Source of the DNA: Planctomycetota bacterium
Lineage (GTDB): Bacteria; Planctomycetota; Planctomycetia; Gemmatales; Gemmataceae
Direction: 5' to 3'
Length of the DNA stretch: 64,000 nucleotides
Assembly (NCBI GenBank): GCA_029777335.1
Contig: JAKOSN010000086.1
Coordinates: 1 to 64,000 of the forward strand
The notes under the pieces were generated by a model. It did no database searches, had not been told where the DNA came from, and saw nothing but the letters and a program-made list of their open reading frames with translations. This document shows, piece after piece, positions 18,489 through 27,052 of the stretch (positions within the stretch are counted from its first letter, which is position 1; every line of letters begins with the position of its first letter). Made by a program: the position numbers and the translations under genes.

Positions 18489-19619
18489 ATGAAACGCTCG
18501 CATGCCCTTGTTGCTCTCCTGCTGGGAGCGATGCTGTGTTCTCGGGCCGTGGCGACTCAGCCGGCGAAGCAAAAGCCGCCGGCGAGCCAGCCGATGGCGC
18601 TCGTGTCCCCCGAAATCCACGCCGATCGCACCGTGACCTTTCGGCTGCGAGCTCCCGGGGCCAGGCAGGTCAAGGTAAGCGGGGAGCTTGCGATTGGCAC
18701 CAGGGAGATGAAACGCGAGGAGAACGGCGTCTGGAGCGTGACCGTGGGGCCTCTGAAGCCGGAGCTTTACGGCTATGGCTTCGTGGTCGATGGACTGCGG
18801 ATTACCGATCCGCTCAATCCGCGGCTGAAACCGCAGCGTTCGTCGAGCACCAGCATACTCGACATCCCTGGGAATCCACCCTTGCTGCACGATTATCAGG
18901 AGGTGCCACACGGAACTGTGCATTTCCATGAGTATCGCTCGCGGGCACTGGGAGTGGTGCGCCGGCTGCGGGTGTACACTCCGCCGGGTTATGAGCAGAA
19001 AAAAGATACGCGTTATCCGGTTCTCTATCTCCTGCACGGCAGTGGGGACAACGAGGCGACCTGGACCGAACTGGGACGCGCCCACCTCATCCTGGACAAT
19101 CTGATTGCTCAGGGCAAGGCCAGGCCGATGCTGATCGTGATGCCCGACGGCCATGCCCTGCCGCCCGGCTCCGAAAACCGGGGACGGGCTGGCGAGGCAT
19201 TTGAGAAGGATCTGCTGAACGAGGTCATTCCTCTGGTCGAACGCACCTACCGGGTCCAGGCGGATGCGGAGCATCGCGCGATTGCGGGGCTCTCCATGGG
19301 AGCGCGCCAGGCGCTCGGTGTCGGGTTAACTCAGCGGGATCGCTTCGCCTGGATCGGCGCAATGAGCGGGTATGTCGCCGATCCGGCCAAGAACCTGGCA
19401 GCGGCGATCAACGATCCCCAGTTGAGCAAGAAGGTGCGACTGTTGTGGATCGCCATTGGCAAGGATGACGTGCTCTTGAAGCCGACTGAAGAGATGGAAA
19501 AAGTCCTTAAAGAGAAGCAGATTCCCCACACCTATCGGGTCACCGAGGGCAATCACAGCTGGCCAGTGTGGCGCAGGTATCTCGGGGAGTTTGCTCCGCT
19601 GCTCTTTCAAAACCGCTGA
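18489..19619 (+). CDS. Secreted CE1-like esterase (esterase-D family)
   Basis: A 376-residue exported hydrolase. A signal peptide covers residues 1-23. Residues about 40-120 form an E-set/CBM48-like beta domain ('TFRLRAPGARQVKVSGEL', 'WSVTVGPLKPELYGYGFVVDG'). The alpha/beta-hydrolase domain from about 145 carries the nucleophile elbow 'GLSMGARQAL', an acid region 'GKDDVLL' and the C-terminal 'GNHSWPVW' His. The arrangement matches feruloyl/acetyl-xylan esterases and enterochelin esterase-like proteins that remove acyl groups from glycans in the periplasm. A GTG five codons upstream could also start it. It precedes the SpoIIE phosphatase by 80 bases. Confidence 0.83.
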   Translation: MKRSHALVALLLGAMLCSRAVATQPAKQKPPASQPMALVSPEIHADRTVTFRLRAPGARQVKVSGELAIGTREMKREENGVWSVTVGPLKPELYGYGFVVDGLRITDPLNPRLKPQRSSSTSILDIPGNPPLLHDYQEVPHGTVHFHEYRSRALGVVRRLRVYTPPGYEQKKDTRYPVLYLLHGSGDNEATWTELGRAHLILDNLIAQGKARPMLIVMPDGHALPPGSENRGRAGEAFEKDLLNEVIPLVERTYRVQADAEHRAIAGLSMGARQALGVGLTQRDRFAWIGAMSGYVADPAKNLAAAINDPQLSKKVRLLWIAIGKDDVLLKPTEEMEKVLKEKQIPHTYRVTEGNHSWPVWRRYLGEFAPLLFQNR

Positions 19620-19699
19620 GAATCCAAGGGGAGGGAGCGCGTGAAGGGAACTCTGGCGCAGGAAATGCAGGAAAAACGCCTCAGAAAGGGGGCGGATCC

Positions 19700-20485
19700 A
19701 TGCAAGAGATGCTGCGCCAACTGCACTGTATCGGCGAGTTACAACGCCATTTATTGCCACGGCATCTGCCGCAGCGCGACGGATGGCAGATTGCGGTCCA
19801 TTATCAGGTGGGGAAATGGCCCGGGGGCGACTACTACGATTTCATCCCGCTCCCCGATGGGCGTTTATCCCTGTTGATCGCCGATGCCAGCGATCAGGGG
19901 GCTCCCTCGACGGCCTTGATTGCGATGATGCGGGTCGTCCTGCATGCCTGTCCCCTCAGCACCGGGGAAGAGAAACTGCCCTTCTGTCCGGTGCGCCACC
20001 CCGTGTTGCAACCTCCGCATATCCTCTTTGGCCATCTGAACAAGGTGCTCGCGGAGAACTCGCTGGAAGAGCAGTACGTGACTGCTTTTTGTGGAGTACT
20101 CGATCCCATCGACGGGAGTTTCTACTATTCCAACGCGGGGCATCCTTTGCCGCGGCACTGGAACGCCGCGGCGGGCTGCGTGGAGCCGGTCAGCGGAGCT
20201 TCGGGACTGGCCCTGGGGATGGAGGCAAGCTCTTCTTACCATCGCAAATGGGCGGAACTGGCTCCGGGCGATCTCCTGGTGCTGTACAGCGATGGGTTGA
20301 CCGCGGCGATCAATGCCGACGGGCAGAGTTTTGGCACCGAACGCCTGGATAAGGCCCTCAAGGCGGTGGCGGACCAGGGAGCGGAGCAGGTGAAGGAACA
20401 CATTCTGGCGGAACTGGACGCCTTCCTCGATGATCAGGATCCTGTCGACGACGTCACCCTGCTGGTCGTGGAACGGGAACGCTAG
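19700..20485 (+). CDS. SpoIIE/RsbU-type PP2C phosphatase
   Basis: A 261-residue cytoplasmic protein consisting of one SpoIIE-type PPM phosphatase domain. 'LQRHLLPRHLPQRDGWQIAVHYQVGKWPGGDYYDFIPL' holds the conserved Gly-Gly-Asp metal ligand, 'LSLLIADASDQGAPSTALIAMMRV' the second Asp, and 'YSNAGHPLPRHW' and 'LVLYSDGLTAAIN' the later motifs; 'DPVDDVTLLVVER' is the final Asp motif. Such enzymes dephosphorylate STAS-type anti-sigma antagonists. The STAS protein at 59,907 is one conceivable target, but it is 39 kb away. The Asp-Gln substitution in 'ASDQG' for the commoner 'DVxGHG' is slightly unusual. No sensor domain is attached. Confidence 0.88.
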   Translation: MQEMLRQLHCIGELQRHLLPRHLPQRDGWQIAVHYQVGKWPGGDYYDFIPLPDGRLSLLIADASDQGAPSTALIAMMRVVLHACPLSTGEEKLPFCPVRHPVLQPPHILFGHLNKVLAENSLEEQYVTAFCGVLDPIDGSFYYSNAGHPLPRHWNAAAGCVEPVSGASGLALGMEASSSYHRKWAELAPGDLLVLYSDGLTAAINADGQSFGTERLDKALKAVADQGAEQVKEHILAELDAFLDDQDPVDDVTLLVVERER

Positions 20486-20783
20486 CCGCCGTCTGCTCCT
20501 GGTGAGCCCGGATCGCACACCTGCTGTGCGGACCAGCGGCATGGGCTGCATTTGCGCTTCGGACTGAGCCGAACCTGGGGGCGTGAAGCCGATGGCGTTT
20601 CGGCCTCGTTTCCGACCAACCTTCGTCCTCGTCTCGCCTTGCTTTTCGCGTGACAACCTCGGCCGAACAAAGTACAACCAGGGAGTTCCGAGGAGTCCTT
20701 GGAATCCAACCCGATTGGTGCTCGCTCCGGTGCGAAACCGGAAGAGGGGCGGAATCTCACTCGTGCAGCAAGGAAACAGACCA

Positions 20784-22112
20784 ATGACAACACGTCGTGG
20801 CTTTCTGAAGCAGGGGGCGGCTCTGGCAGCCGGGAGTCCACTCCTTGGGTTGCCCAACATTCTCTCGGCCCGGGACGCCACGGAGAAGTTGCGCATCGCG
20901 GTCATTGGCTGTGGAGGGCAGGGGGGAGGCAATCCCGGCCTGGCGGCCCGAGAAAAGCTCGTTGCCCTGGTTGAGATCGATGACAAACGACTCGCCGAGG
21001 CAGGGAAGAAGGTCGAGAAGTCGGCGAGCGACTTCAAGACCTACAGCGACTACCGCAGGATGTTCGACGAATGCCACAAGCACCTCGATGCGGTCCTGAT
21101 TGCTACCCCCGATCATCACCATGCGCCCGCGGCCATTCGGGCGATTGAACTGGGGAAGCATGTCTTCGTGGAAAAGCCGATGACGTGGTGCATTTATGAA
21201 GCACGCAAGCTGACCGAATCGGCACGCAAGTACAAGGTCGCGACTCAGATGGGCAACCAGGGCCATAGCGGCGAGGGGTATCGCCTGTTGTGCGAGTACC
21301 TCTGGGCGGGGGCGATCGGCAAGGTGACGGAAACTCACAGCCTGATGAGCCGCAATTTTGGCGGTACGGGGGGACGTCCCAAAGGGAAGGAAGTCCCCAA
21401 GGGCGTACACTGGGACGAATGGCTTGGACCGGCCCGCCTGCGTGAGTATCACGACGGTCTGCACCCGTTCAGCTGGCGTTCCTGGGTGGAATTTGGCACA
21501 GGCACCCTGGGCGATATGGGCTGCCACGTTCTCGATGGCGTGTTCTGGTCGATGAAACTTGCGGAAGCGAAGAAATTCAGCATCGAGACGCTGGCGCAGA
21601 CGCCCGGCAGCAGCGAGATGTTTCCGCAAAACAATCACATTTGCTGGGACTTTCCAGCACGCGCCGACATGCCTGCCCTCAAGGTGCACTCCTATGACAA
21701 TGCCTGGCCCAAGCTGGTCAAGGACCTGGAGAAGCAGTTTGGCGAATCGTTTGGAGGGGGAACGCTCTACGTGGGTGAGAAGGGCTACATGTTCACTGGC
21801 ACCTACGGCGACAATCCCCGCATTCTCCCGAAGGAAAAGCATGCACAGTTCCCGCGCCCCGCGCAGAAGATTCCGCGCTCCAAGCACGGGGTGAAAGGAG
21901 ATTTCCTGGCTGCTTGCAAGGGCGGGGAACCCGCAAGTTCCAACTTCAACGTTTCCGGGCCATTCACCGAATTCATCCTGAGCGGAGTGCTGGCGAGCCG
22001 AGCAGGCACGGGGAAGAAACTGGAGTGGGATGTCACCAAAATGGAGTGCACCAACATTCCTGAAGTGAACCAGTGGGTGAAACGGAACTACCGCAAGGGG
22101 TGGGAAGTCTAG
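20784..22112 (+). CDS. TAT-exported Gfo/Idh/MocA-family oxidoreductase
   Basis: A 442-residue protein. The first 30 residues ('MTTRRGFLKQGAALAAGSPLLGLP') form a twin-arginine signal. The Rossmann part starts at about residue 37 with 'RIAVIGCGGQGGGNPGLA', and the family motif 'GKHVFVEKPMTW' lies near residue 130. The C-terminal part carries the substrate-binding alpha/beta fold, with 'GTLGDMGCHVLDGVFW'. Members act on sugars or inositols with NAD(P); exported ones are expanded in planctomycetes, where a tightly bound cofactor is required. The substrate is unknown. The 298-base region upstream holds no clear promoter and no other gene that I can support. Confidence 0.87.
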   Translation: MTTRRGFLKQGAALAAGSPLLGLPNILSARDATEKLRIAVIGCGGQGGGNPGLAAREKLVALVEIDDKRLAEAGKKVEKSASDFKTYSDYRRMFDECHKHLDAVLIATPDHHHAPAAIRAIELGKHVFVEKPMTWCIYEARKLTESARKYKVATQMGNQGHSGEGYRLLCEYLWAGAIGKVTETHSLMSRNFGGTGGRPKGKEVPKGVHWDEWLGPARLREYHDGLHPFSWRSWVEFGTGTLGDMGCHVLDGVFWSMKLAEAKKFSIETLAQTPGSSEMFPQNNHICWDFPARADMPALKVHSYDNAWPKLVKDLEKQFGESFGGGTLYVGEKGYMFTGTYGDNPRILPKEKHAQFPRPAQKIPRSKHGVKGDFLAACKGGEPASSNFNVSGPFTEFILSGVLASRAGTGKKLEWDVTKMECTNIPEVNQWVKRNYRKGWEV

Positions 22113-22123
22113 CAGAAAGGAAC

Positions 22124-22164
22124 GCTCCCCGGCGAGGTGGAAGCCATCCACGTCGCCGAGGAGC
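22124..22164. terminator. Hairpin between convergent genes
   Basis: Imperfect 18-bp stem (22124-22141 with 22147-22164, two mismatches or wobbles, five-base loop) in the gap between the oxidoreductase and the converging kinase fusion. Likely a shared terminator. Confidence 0.5.
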
Positions 22165-22218
22165 CCGGTTTCATGCGGAGAAAGCCAACCTCTCGTCCCT
22201 TCCAGCCGTCAACAACGG

Positions 22219-24507
22219 CTAATCGGGATGCTCGGCGAAGATTTTCTCAAAGCCGGACGCACAGTTGAGAAACACCTTGAACAGAGCCGGATCGAACTGC
22301 CCTGTGCAGGTTTCGCTCATCAATTGCAGCGTGGTGGTGTGGGAGAGGGCCGGTTTGTAGGCCCGACGCGAACGCAGCGCATCGTAGACATCGCCAATCG
22401 TCACGATCCGGGCTGACAGGGGAATGGCATTTCCGCTCAGCCGGTCGGGATAGCCTGATCCATCAAAATGTTCGTGATGGTGGCGGGTAATATCAATCGC
22501 CATCTGCAGGAACGGCCCTGCTTGTGGATAAACATGCAGCACTTCCTGAAGCGTATCCGCACCAATTTGGGTGTGGGTTTGCATCAGGATGCGCTCCTCG
22601 GGGAGGAGTTTGCCGGGCTTGAGAAGAATGTGGTCGGGGAGTCCAATTTTGCCGATGTCGTGCAGGGGCGAGCAGGAATCGAGCAACTCCATGAACGCCG
22701 GGGTGATCGTGGCCGAGAAGGGAGTCACGCTGGCGGCATGCTGCGCCAGGCACCGGCAGTACAGCTGCATGCGCGCCATGTGCCCGGCTCCCTCGGTATC
22801 CCGCTGTTTCACCAGGCGTCCCAGGGCGAGGATCAGAGCGTTGCGAACCGCGACGGTATCACTATCGCGGTTGGAGAGGTTGCGTTCCAGTTCCGCGTTG
22901 AGGATGGCCAGGTGCTGCGCCAGCTGACTGGAGCGATCCTGAGCCTCTTTCAGACGCAGGGCGGCGTGGACCCGGCTGCGCAGCTGGATCAGGCTAAAAG
23001 GCTTGGTCAGAAAATCATCCGCGCCGGTCAGGAGCATCTCGGCCATGAGGTCAGAGGTGGTTTGGCCGGAGAAGAGGATAATTTTGGTATAAGCGCCTGG
23101 GAAACGCTCGCGCAGTCGCTTGAGCACCTCGATCCCGGACATGCCTGGCATCTGGATGTCCAGGAGGATCACGTCGTAGGCGGTTTGGTTCGCCATTTCC
23201 AGGGCGTGGGGCCCGTTCTCCGCCTCGTGGCAGATGATCTGGGTGCCGGAGAGAATCTGCTTGCACAGCTGCCGGATGCTTGATTCATCATCGACAATAA
23301 GGATCCGATGGCCCTCGTTCTCATTGCGCGACCGGGGCACGATCACTCGATCCAGGTGACTGCCCAGGTTGATGGCGGGGGCATATTCCAGCGAATCGGG
23401 GCGCAAGAAGGGGAGGAGTGCACGCATGACGGCGCGCGGCTCGGGATAGCGATCTTCCGGCTGGGTCGCCATCATCTTGGAGACAACGGCGGACAATTCT
23501 GCCGACACATCGGGCGCGTAATCACGGACACAGGGCGGCGGTTGGATCAGCCGTCGCATCAGCATCTCGGCCACGTTACCGCTGCCGGTGAAGGGCAAGC
23601 GGCCGGTCAAGCACCAGAAGAGAGTGCCACCCAACCCATAGATATCCGCCCGGATATCGACCTTGCTGGCGTCCCTGGCCTGTTCCGGGGCCATGTAATC
23701 GATGGTGCCCAGAACGGTCCCCGGTTCGGTCAGACGGTGATCGTGACGTTGCGACAGCCCAAAGTCCAGCAACTTGGCCTGGTCTTCCGGAGTGACAAGG
23801 ATGTTGGAGGGTTTGATGTCGCGGTGAATCAGATTAAACTTGCTTGTTTCCACGAGCGCCGAGGCGATCTGGTGGATAAAACTGCAGGCACGAGCCGGAG
23901 GCAGTCGTCCTTGCAGACGAATCATCTCTTCCAGATCCTGGCCCGGCACATATTCCATGACCATGTACGTCAGCATGGTCTGGTCGGGGGGGGGGCCGAG
24001 AATCTGACCGGCATCGGTGGCGGCAACGATGTTGGGATGGCGTAACTGCGCGACAATGCGCATCTCGGCAGCAAACCGCGTGCGCACCCGAGGATCATGT
24101 TCGCCCGTTATCGGCAATACCTTGATGGCGACCTGATGGCGCATCACCAGGTGTTCCGCCTTGAAGACGACCGCCATCCCGCCGGCGCCGAGCCGATCCA
24201 ACACCCGGTAGTTGCCCATGATGAGGCCAAAGGTTGTCCCCGCGCGGATTCGCCCGCGCTGGTAATCGGTCAGCAACCCTTCCTCAACCAGATGATCAAG
24301 CAACTCGCTGTCGTCCGCTTCGCACAAGCGCTCGCGAAGGACAATGGGAAGTTGCTCCCAATCCTCGTGTGAAACCAGCTCCGACTCGAGCAACCCCTGT
24401 AAAAACGAGTCCTTGCCGGGGGTCGGACGGTAATCCAGACAGGTGAGGCCAGTGGGCTCAAGATGGCCGTGGGAGTGATGATCGATCATGGGCACCATTC
24501 TCTGCAT
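22219..24507 (-). CDS. Ser/Thr kinase - receiver - HD-GYP fusion protein
   Basis: A 762-residue cytoplasmic signalling protein with three catalytic or receiver modules. Residues about 100-370 are a eukaryotic-type Ser/Thr kinase (Gly-loop 'LGAGGMAVVFKA', 'VAIKV', catalytic 'HRDIKPSN' near 228, 'DFGLSQ' near 248, 'APEQA'). Residues about 400-520 are a response-regulator receiver with acidic pair 'VDDE', phospho-acceptor Asp about 450 ('LLDIQMPGMSG') and Lys about 502. Residues about 555-750 are an HD-GYP domain with 'HDIGK' near 616 and 'HHEHFDGSGYP', the set associated with c-di-GMP hydrolysis. A 90-residue N-terminal extension lacks a named fold. The chosen start is the ATG at 24507; ATGs at 24498 and 24489 are alternatives. 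No cognate histidine kinase is adjacent. Confidence 0.9.
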   Translation of the reverse strand: MQRMVPMIDHHSHGHLEPTGLTCLDYRPTPGKDSFLQGLLESELVSHEDWEQLPIVLRERLCEADDSELLDHLVEEGLLTDYQRGRIRAGTTFGLIMGNYRVLDRLGAGGMAVVFKAEHLVMRHQVAIKVLPITGEHDPRVRTRFAAEMRIVAQLRHPNIVAATDAGQILGPPPDQTMLTYMVMEYVPGQDLEEMIRLQGRLPPARACSFIHQIASALVETSKFNLIHRDIKPSNILVTPEDQAKLLDFGLSQRHDHRLTEPGTVLGTIDYMAPEQARDASKVDIRADIYGLGGTLFWCLTGRLPFTGSGNVAEMLMRRLIQPPPCVRDYAPDVSAELSAVVSKMMATQPEDRYPEPRAVMRALLPFLRPDSLEYAPAINLGSHLDRVIVPRSRNENEGHRILIVDDESSIRQLCKQILSGTQIICHEAENGPHALEMANQTAYDVILLDIQMPGMSGIEVLKRLRERFPGAYTKIILFSGQTTSDLMAEMLLTGADDFLTKPFSLIQLRSRVHAALRLKEAQDRSSQLAQHLAILNAELERNLSNRDSDTVAVRNALILALGRLVKQRDTEGAGHMARMQLYCRCLAQHAASVTPFSATITPAFMELLDSCSPLHDIGKIGLPDHILLKPGKLLPEERILMQTHTQIGADTLQEVLHVYPQAGPFLQMAIDITRHHHEHFDGSGYPDRLSGNAIPLSARIVTIGDVYDALRSRRAYKPALSHTTTLQLMSETCTGQFDPALFKVFLNCASGFEKIFAEHPD

Positions 24508-24778
24508 CCTGGATTGCTCCCCGCACGAGGTAGGTAGCTGACCAGCACACCGCCCCTGTGCAGGTCCAGCCGGGGCGCTTCGCGGTCAGAAGGCAGGGGT
24601 TTCGCCGAATCACCCTGGATGTTCGCAGGCGGCTCAATCAGGGTGCCGTCGAGTAATCTACTGCGAGTATACTTTACGGAGTCGGACGAGGACGCCGTTG
24701 GAGCCGGGTTTTCCGGTTTTGACAAGGGCGCAACTTATTGCTCAAAGCCGAAATGCTTCACCGTCAGGGGAATGATCG

Positions 24779-25450
24779 ATGGATGCGTGGCTCTTGACTC
24801 CGGGTCGGGTGGCGATCTATCGGTCCGCCCGGGTGGCGGTGGTCGCCGATCTGCATCTGGGCTACGCCGAGGCCCGGCGGCGCGGAGGGGACTCGGTTCC
24901 CTGCCGCAGCTGTGCGGAGGTGCTCGCTCCGCTATTACGCGAACTGCACCGGCACGGAGTGAGCAAGCTGGTGATTGCGGGAGATCTCTTCGAGGCCGGG
25001 TACAGTGCACAACTGGCGGTGGCCCTGCAGGACTGGCTGCACGAGCATCGCCTGCAACTGCTGGCGGTGGTCCCGGGGAATCACGATCGAGGCTGGCAAC
25101 GTGGCAGGGATGGGCTGCCCTTTCACGAGGCAGGGTTTGTGATTGACGACTGGGTGGTGGTCCATGGCGAGGGAGTGGTTCAGGCGGGGAAGCATGTGCA
25201 GGGGCACTGGCATCCTGGGCTACGCTGGGGGAGAACTCCACTGCTTCCATGCTATCTGAGGAATGCCGAGACTTTGATCTTGCCGGCCTACTGCAGGGAA
25301 AGTGCGGGGGTCGATGTCCGATGGAGGCGGGACTGGGGGGCGTATCGTTGTCATGTGATTGTTGGAGAGGACGTGCTTGACGTGGGCCCGGTTGGCCGGT
25401 TACGAGACCGGCTGGGCGAGAGGACCGCCAGAGAACCTCCCAGGGGGTGA
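24779..25450 (+). CDS. Metallophosphoesterase
   Basis: A 223-residue cytoplasmic protein with the calcineurin-like phosphoesterase motifs in order: 'VVADLHLGYAEA' (Asp and His metal ligands), 'VIAGDLFEAG', 'VPGNHDRGW', 'VVHGE' and 'QGHWHPGL'. It resembles the small phosphoesterases found beside ligase-associated helicases, but that helicase is not in the window, so the substrate (nucleotide, phosphodiester or nucleic acid end) stays unknown. The C-terminal 30 residues are Arg/Asp-rich. It is divergent from the kinase fusion; the 271-base gap (24508-24778) contains a TATACT-type -10 (24668-24673) without a good -35, and nothing else I can name. Confidence 0.83.
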   Translation: MDAWLLTPGRVAIYRSARVAVVADLHLGYAEARRRGGDSVPCRSCAEVLAPLLRELHRHGVSKLVIAGDLFEAGYSAQLAVALQDWLHEHRLQLLAVVPGNHDRGWQRGRDGLPFHEAGFVIDDWVVVHGEGVVQAGKHVQGHWHPGLRWGRTPLLPCYLRNAETLILPAYCRESAGVDVRWRRDWGAYRCHVIVGEDVLDVGPVGRLRDRLGERTAREPPRG

Positions 25451-25491
25451 CGAAAGGGAAGCTCTCTGGCAGCCGCAGCGAGCAGGGCATC

Positions 25492-26319
25492 TCACCAGTA
25501 GCGAAGACGCCACCAATCGTGCTTGTTTGCCACCTTGCTAAACCACCAGTAGCCGTCCTGCCACTCCAGTTTCACCGAGCGCCATCCAAGCGGCACCTTC
25601 GGGAACGGATACACCGGGCCGATATAGGGCCAGGCGTTATAAGGGTAGGCCAGAGGCGTAGCGACACGGGAAAAGTTATTGTACGGGGCGAACGAGGGCC
25701 AGGCGTAGGGAGGCATCACGGGCGGATTGAGCGAGTTCGGCGCCCCGGGAGGAGCCTGGAAAATCGGCATCGGCTCGGGGAGTCCGCCCGGCGCGCCACT
25801 GCCGGTTCCCGTCGCGGGGGGAGTGTTGCCGCCCGGCGTGGGGTTGCCGAGAGTCGGCCCGGTTCCGGGAGCCCCGGTTCCGGGATTCTGGTCCCCTTGT
25901 CCCAGTGTCGGGGCGCCCCCCAGGAGTGGATTCGTCGACGCCGGTGGAGGGAGCGTCACCTGCACGCGCTGAATGGAAGGGCCAGTGCCAACAAGCAACC
26001 GATCGAGCACACGTTCCACCCCAGGAGTTCCCTGGACGATGCGCAGGGCTTCTTCCTTTTGTGGTTGATCGGCAACGGTTCCGCTGACTTCCGCGGAACC
26101 ACCGGCATAAGTGACGTTGATGGAGTAACCGCGCAGCTGACCACTCTGCTTGAGGCGAGCAGCGATCGCATTGGCCATCTGCTGGTTATCGGAGAGCGGT
26201 TTGAAGACAGCCGCCTGGCTATCATCAAACCCCAGGCGCGGTGGCTCCTGAGCCATCGCGAGGGATGAGGTACACAGACCAAGGGCGAGAGCCCAAAGTC
26301 GGCGGGAACGAAACAGCAC
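25492..26319 (-). CDS. Secreted BON-domain protein with Pro/Gly/Thr-rich linker
   Basis: A 275-residue exported protein beginning with a signal peptide (residues 1-23, 'SLAMAQEPP'). Residues about 40-110 form a BON domain ('NAIAARLKQSGQLRGYSINVTYAGGSAEVSGTV' and 'IVQGTPGVERVLD'), which usually binds phospholipid or anchors proteins to the outer membrane. Residues about 120-200 are a low-complexity Gly/Pro/Thr linker. The C-terminus is Trp/Tyr-rich ('WQDGYWWFSKVANKHDWWRLRYW'). The start is the GTG at 26319, eight bases after AGGAGG. Convergent with the phosphoesterase. Confidence 0.78.
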   Translation of the reverse strand: MLFRSRRLWALALGLCTSSLAMAQEPPRLGFDDSQAAVFKPLSDNQQMANAIAARLKQSGQLRGYSINVTYAGGSAEVSGTVADQPQKEEALRIVQGTPGVERVLDRLLVGTGPSIQRVQVTLPPPASTNPLLGGAPTLGQGDQNPGTGAPGTGPTLGNPTPGGNTPPATGTGSGAPGGLPEPMPIFQAPPGAPNSLNPPVMPPYAWPSFAPYNNFSRVATPLAYPYNAWPYIGPVYPFPKVPLGWRSVKLEWQDGYWWFSKVANKHDWWRLRYW

Positions 26320-26575
26320 GGCAACATCCTCCTGACGCGGTGCCTAGTGGATAGTCGTACTGACAGTCTTCCCCGCGAAACAAAGGGCGTCAAACGAGCG
26401 GCGACAATTGCCTGCGGTTTGCGGAGAGGGAGCGCCGGCAGAGGAAGCAAGATCGCTGACGCTGGCACGACAGGGGGGGTCGCCCTGAAGCGACAAACCG
26501 CTAACGTCGTCCCGGCCAATCATCCAGAGAGGGCGAAACAGCCGCGAAGGGAAAAAGATGTCAAGAATTGGGGCG

Positions 26576-26604
26576 TTGACACTCACGCGGGGGACTTCTA
26601 TAGT
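26576..26604 (+). promoter_or_regulatory. Consensus sigma-70 promoter of tRNA-Arg
   Basis: TTGACA (26576-26581), a 17-base spacer and TATAGT (26599-26604), 16 bases before the tRNA. This near-perfect pair gives the housekeeping promoter pattern of the organism. The rest of 26320-26575 shows no gene. Confidence 0.85.
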
Positions 26605-26619
26605 GAACTACGTCCCCGA

Positions 26620-26693
<74 letters not shown>

Positions 26694-26700
26694 TCTCTTG

Positions 26701-26750
26701 CAAGGGGTTGCAATCACACTTCAATGATTGCAACCCCTTGTTGATTTTTG
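26701..26750 (+). terminator. Intrinsic terminator after tRNA-Arg
   Basis: A 16-bp perfect stem (26701-26716 with 26725-26740), an eight-base loop and the T-rich TTGATTTTTG tail. Confidence 0.9.
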
Positions 26751-27052
26751 TGGTTATATCTACCACTCTGGCGAGCTTTCCACTTCGGCGACGCTCCAGC
26801 ACACGCGCAGACCTGCCCAACGTGCACTTTCTGAGATCACCCCGAGGACTCGCCGAGGCGGGGGGGAAATTTCGCCCTCCTTTTTCTGCTGATTTCTCCT
26901 GCACTTGCTGATAAGCTCAGGGGCAAGACGTGCGTGCTTCACGCCTCGCCGGACTGCTTCCTGCCCGAGTTCTTCCTCCAGCACGACTCGCCTGCCACAA
27001 CACTGGATCAGCGCGCTTGCATTCCCAGCGCCCCACCGAGAAAGGATCCTTC
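26751..27052 (+). other. Leader region of the DUF1592 gene, no gene seen
   Basis: This 302-base region holds no supported gene. A minus-strand frame across it and the tRNA reads as the well-known antisense-tRNA artefact. The DUF1592 reading frame is open upstream to 26930 but its conserved part starts at 27053. Confidence 0.5.
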
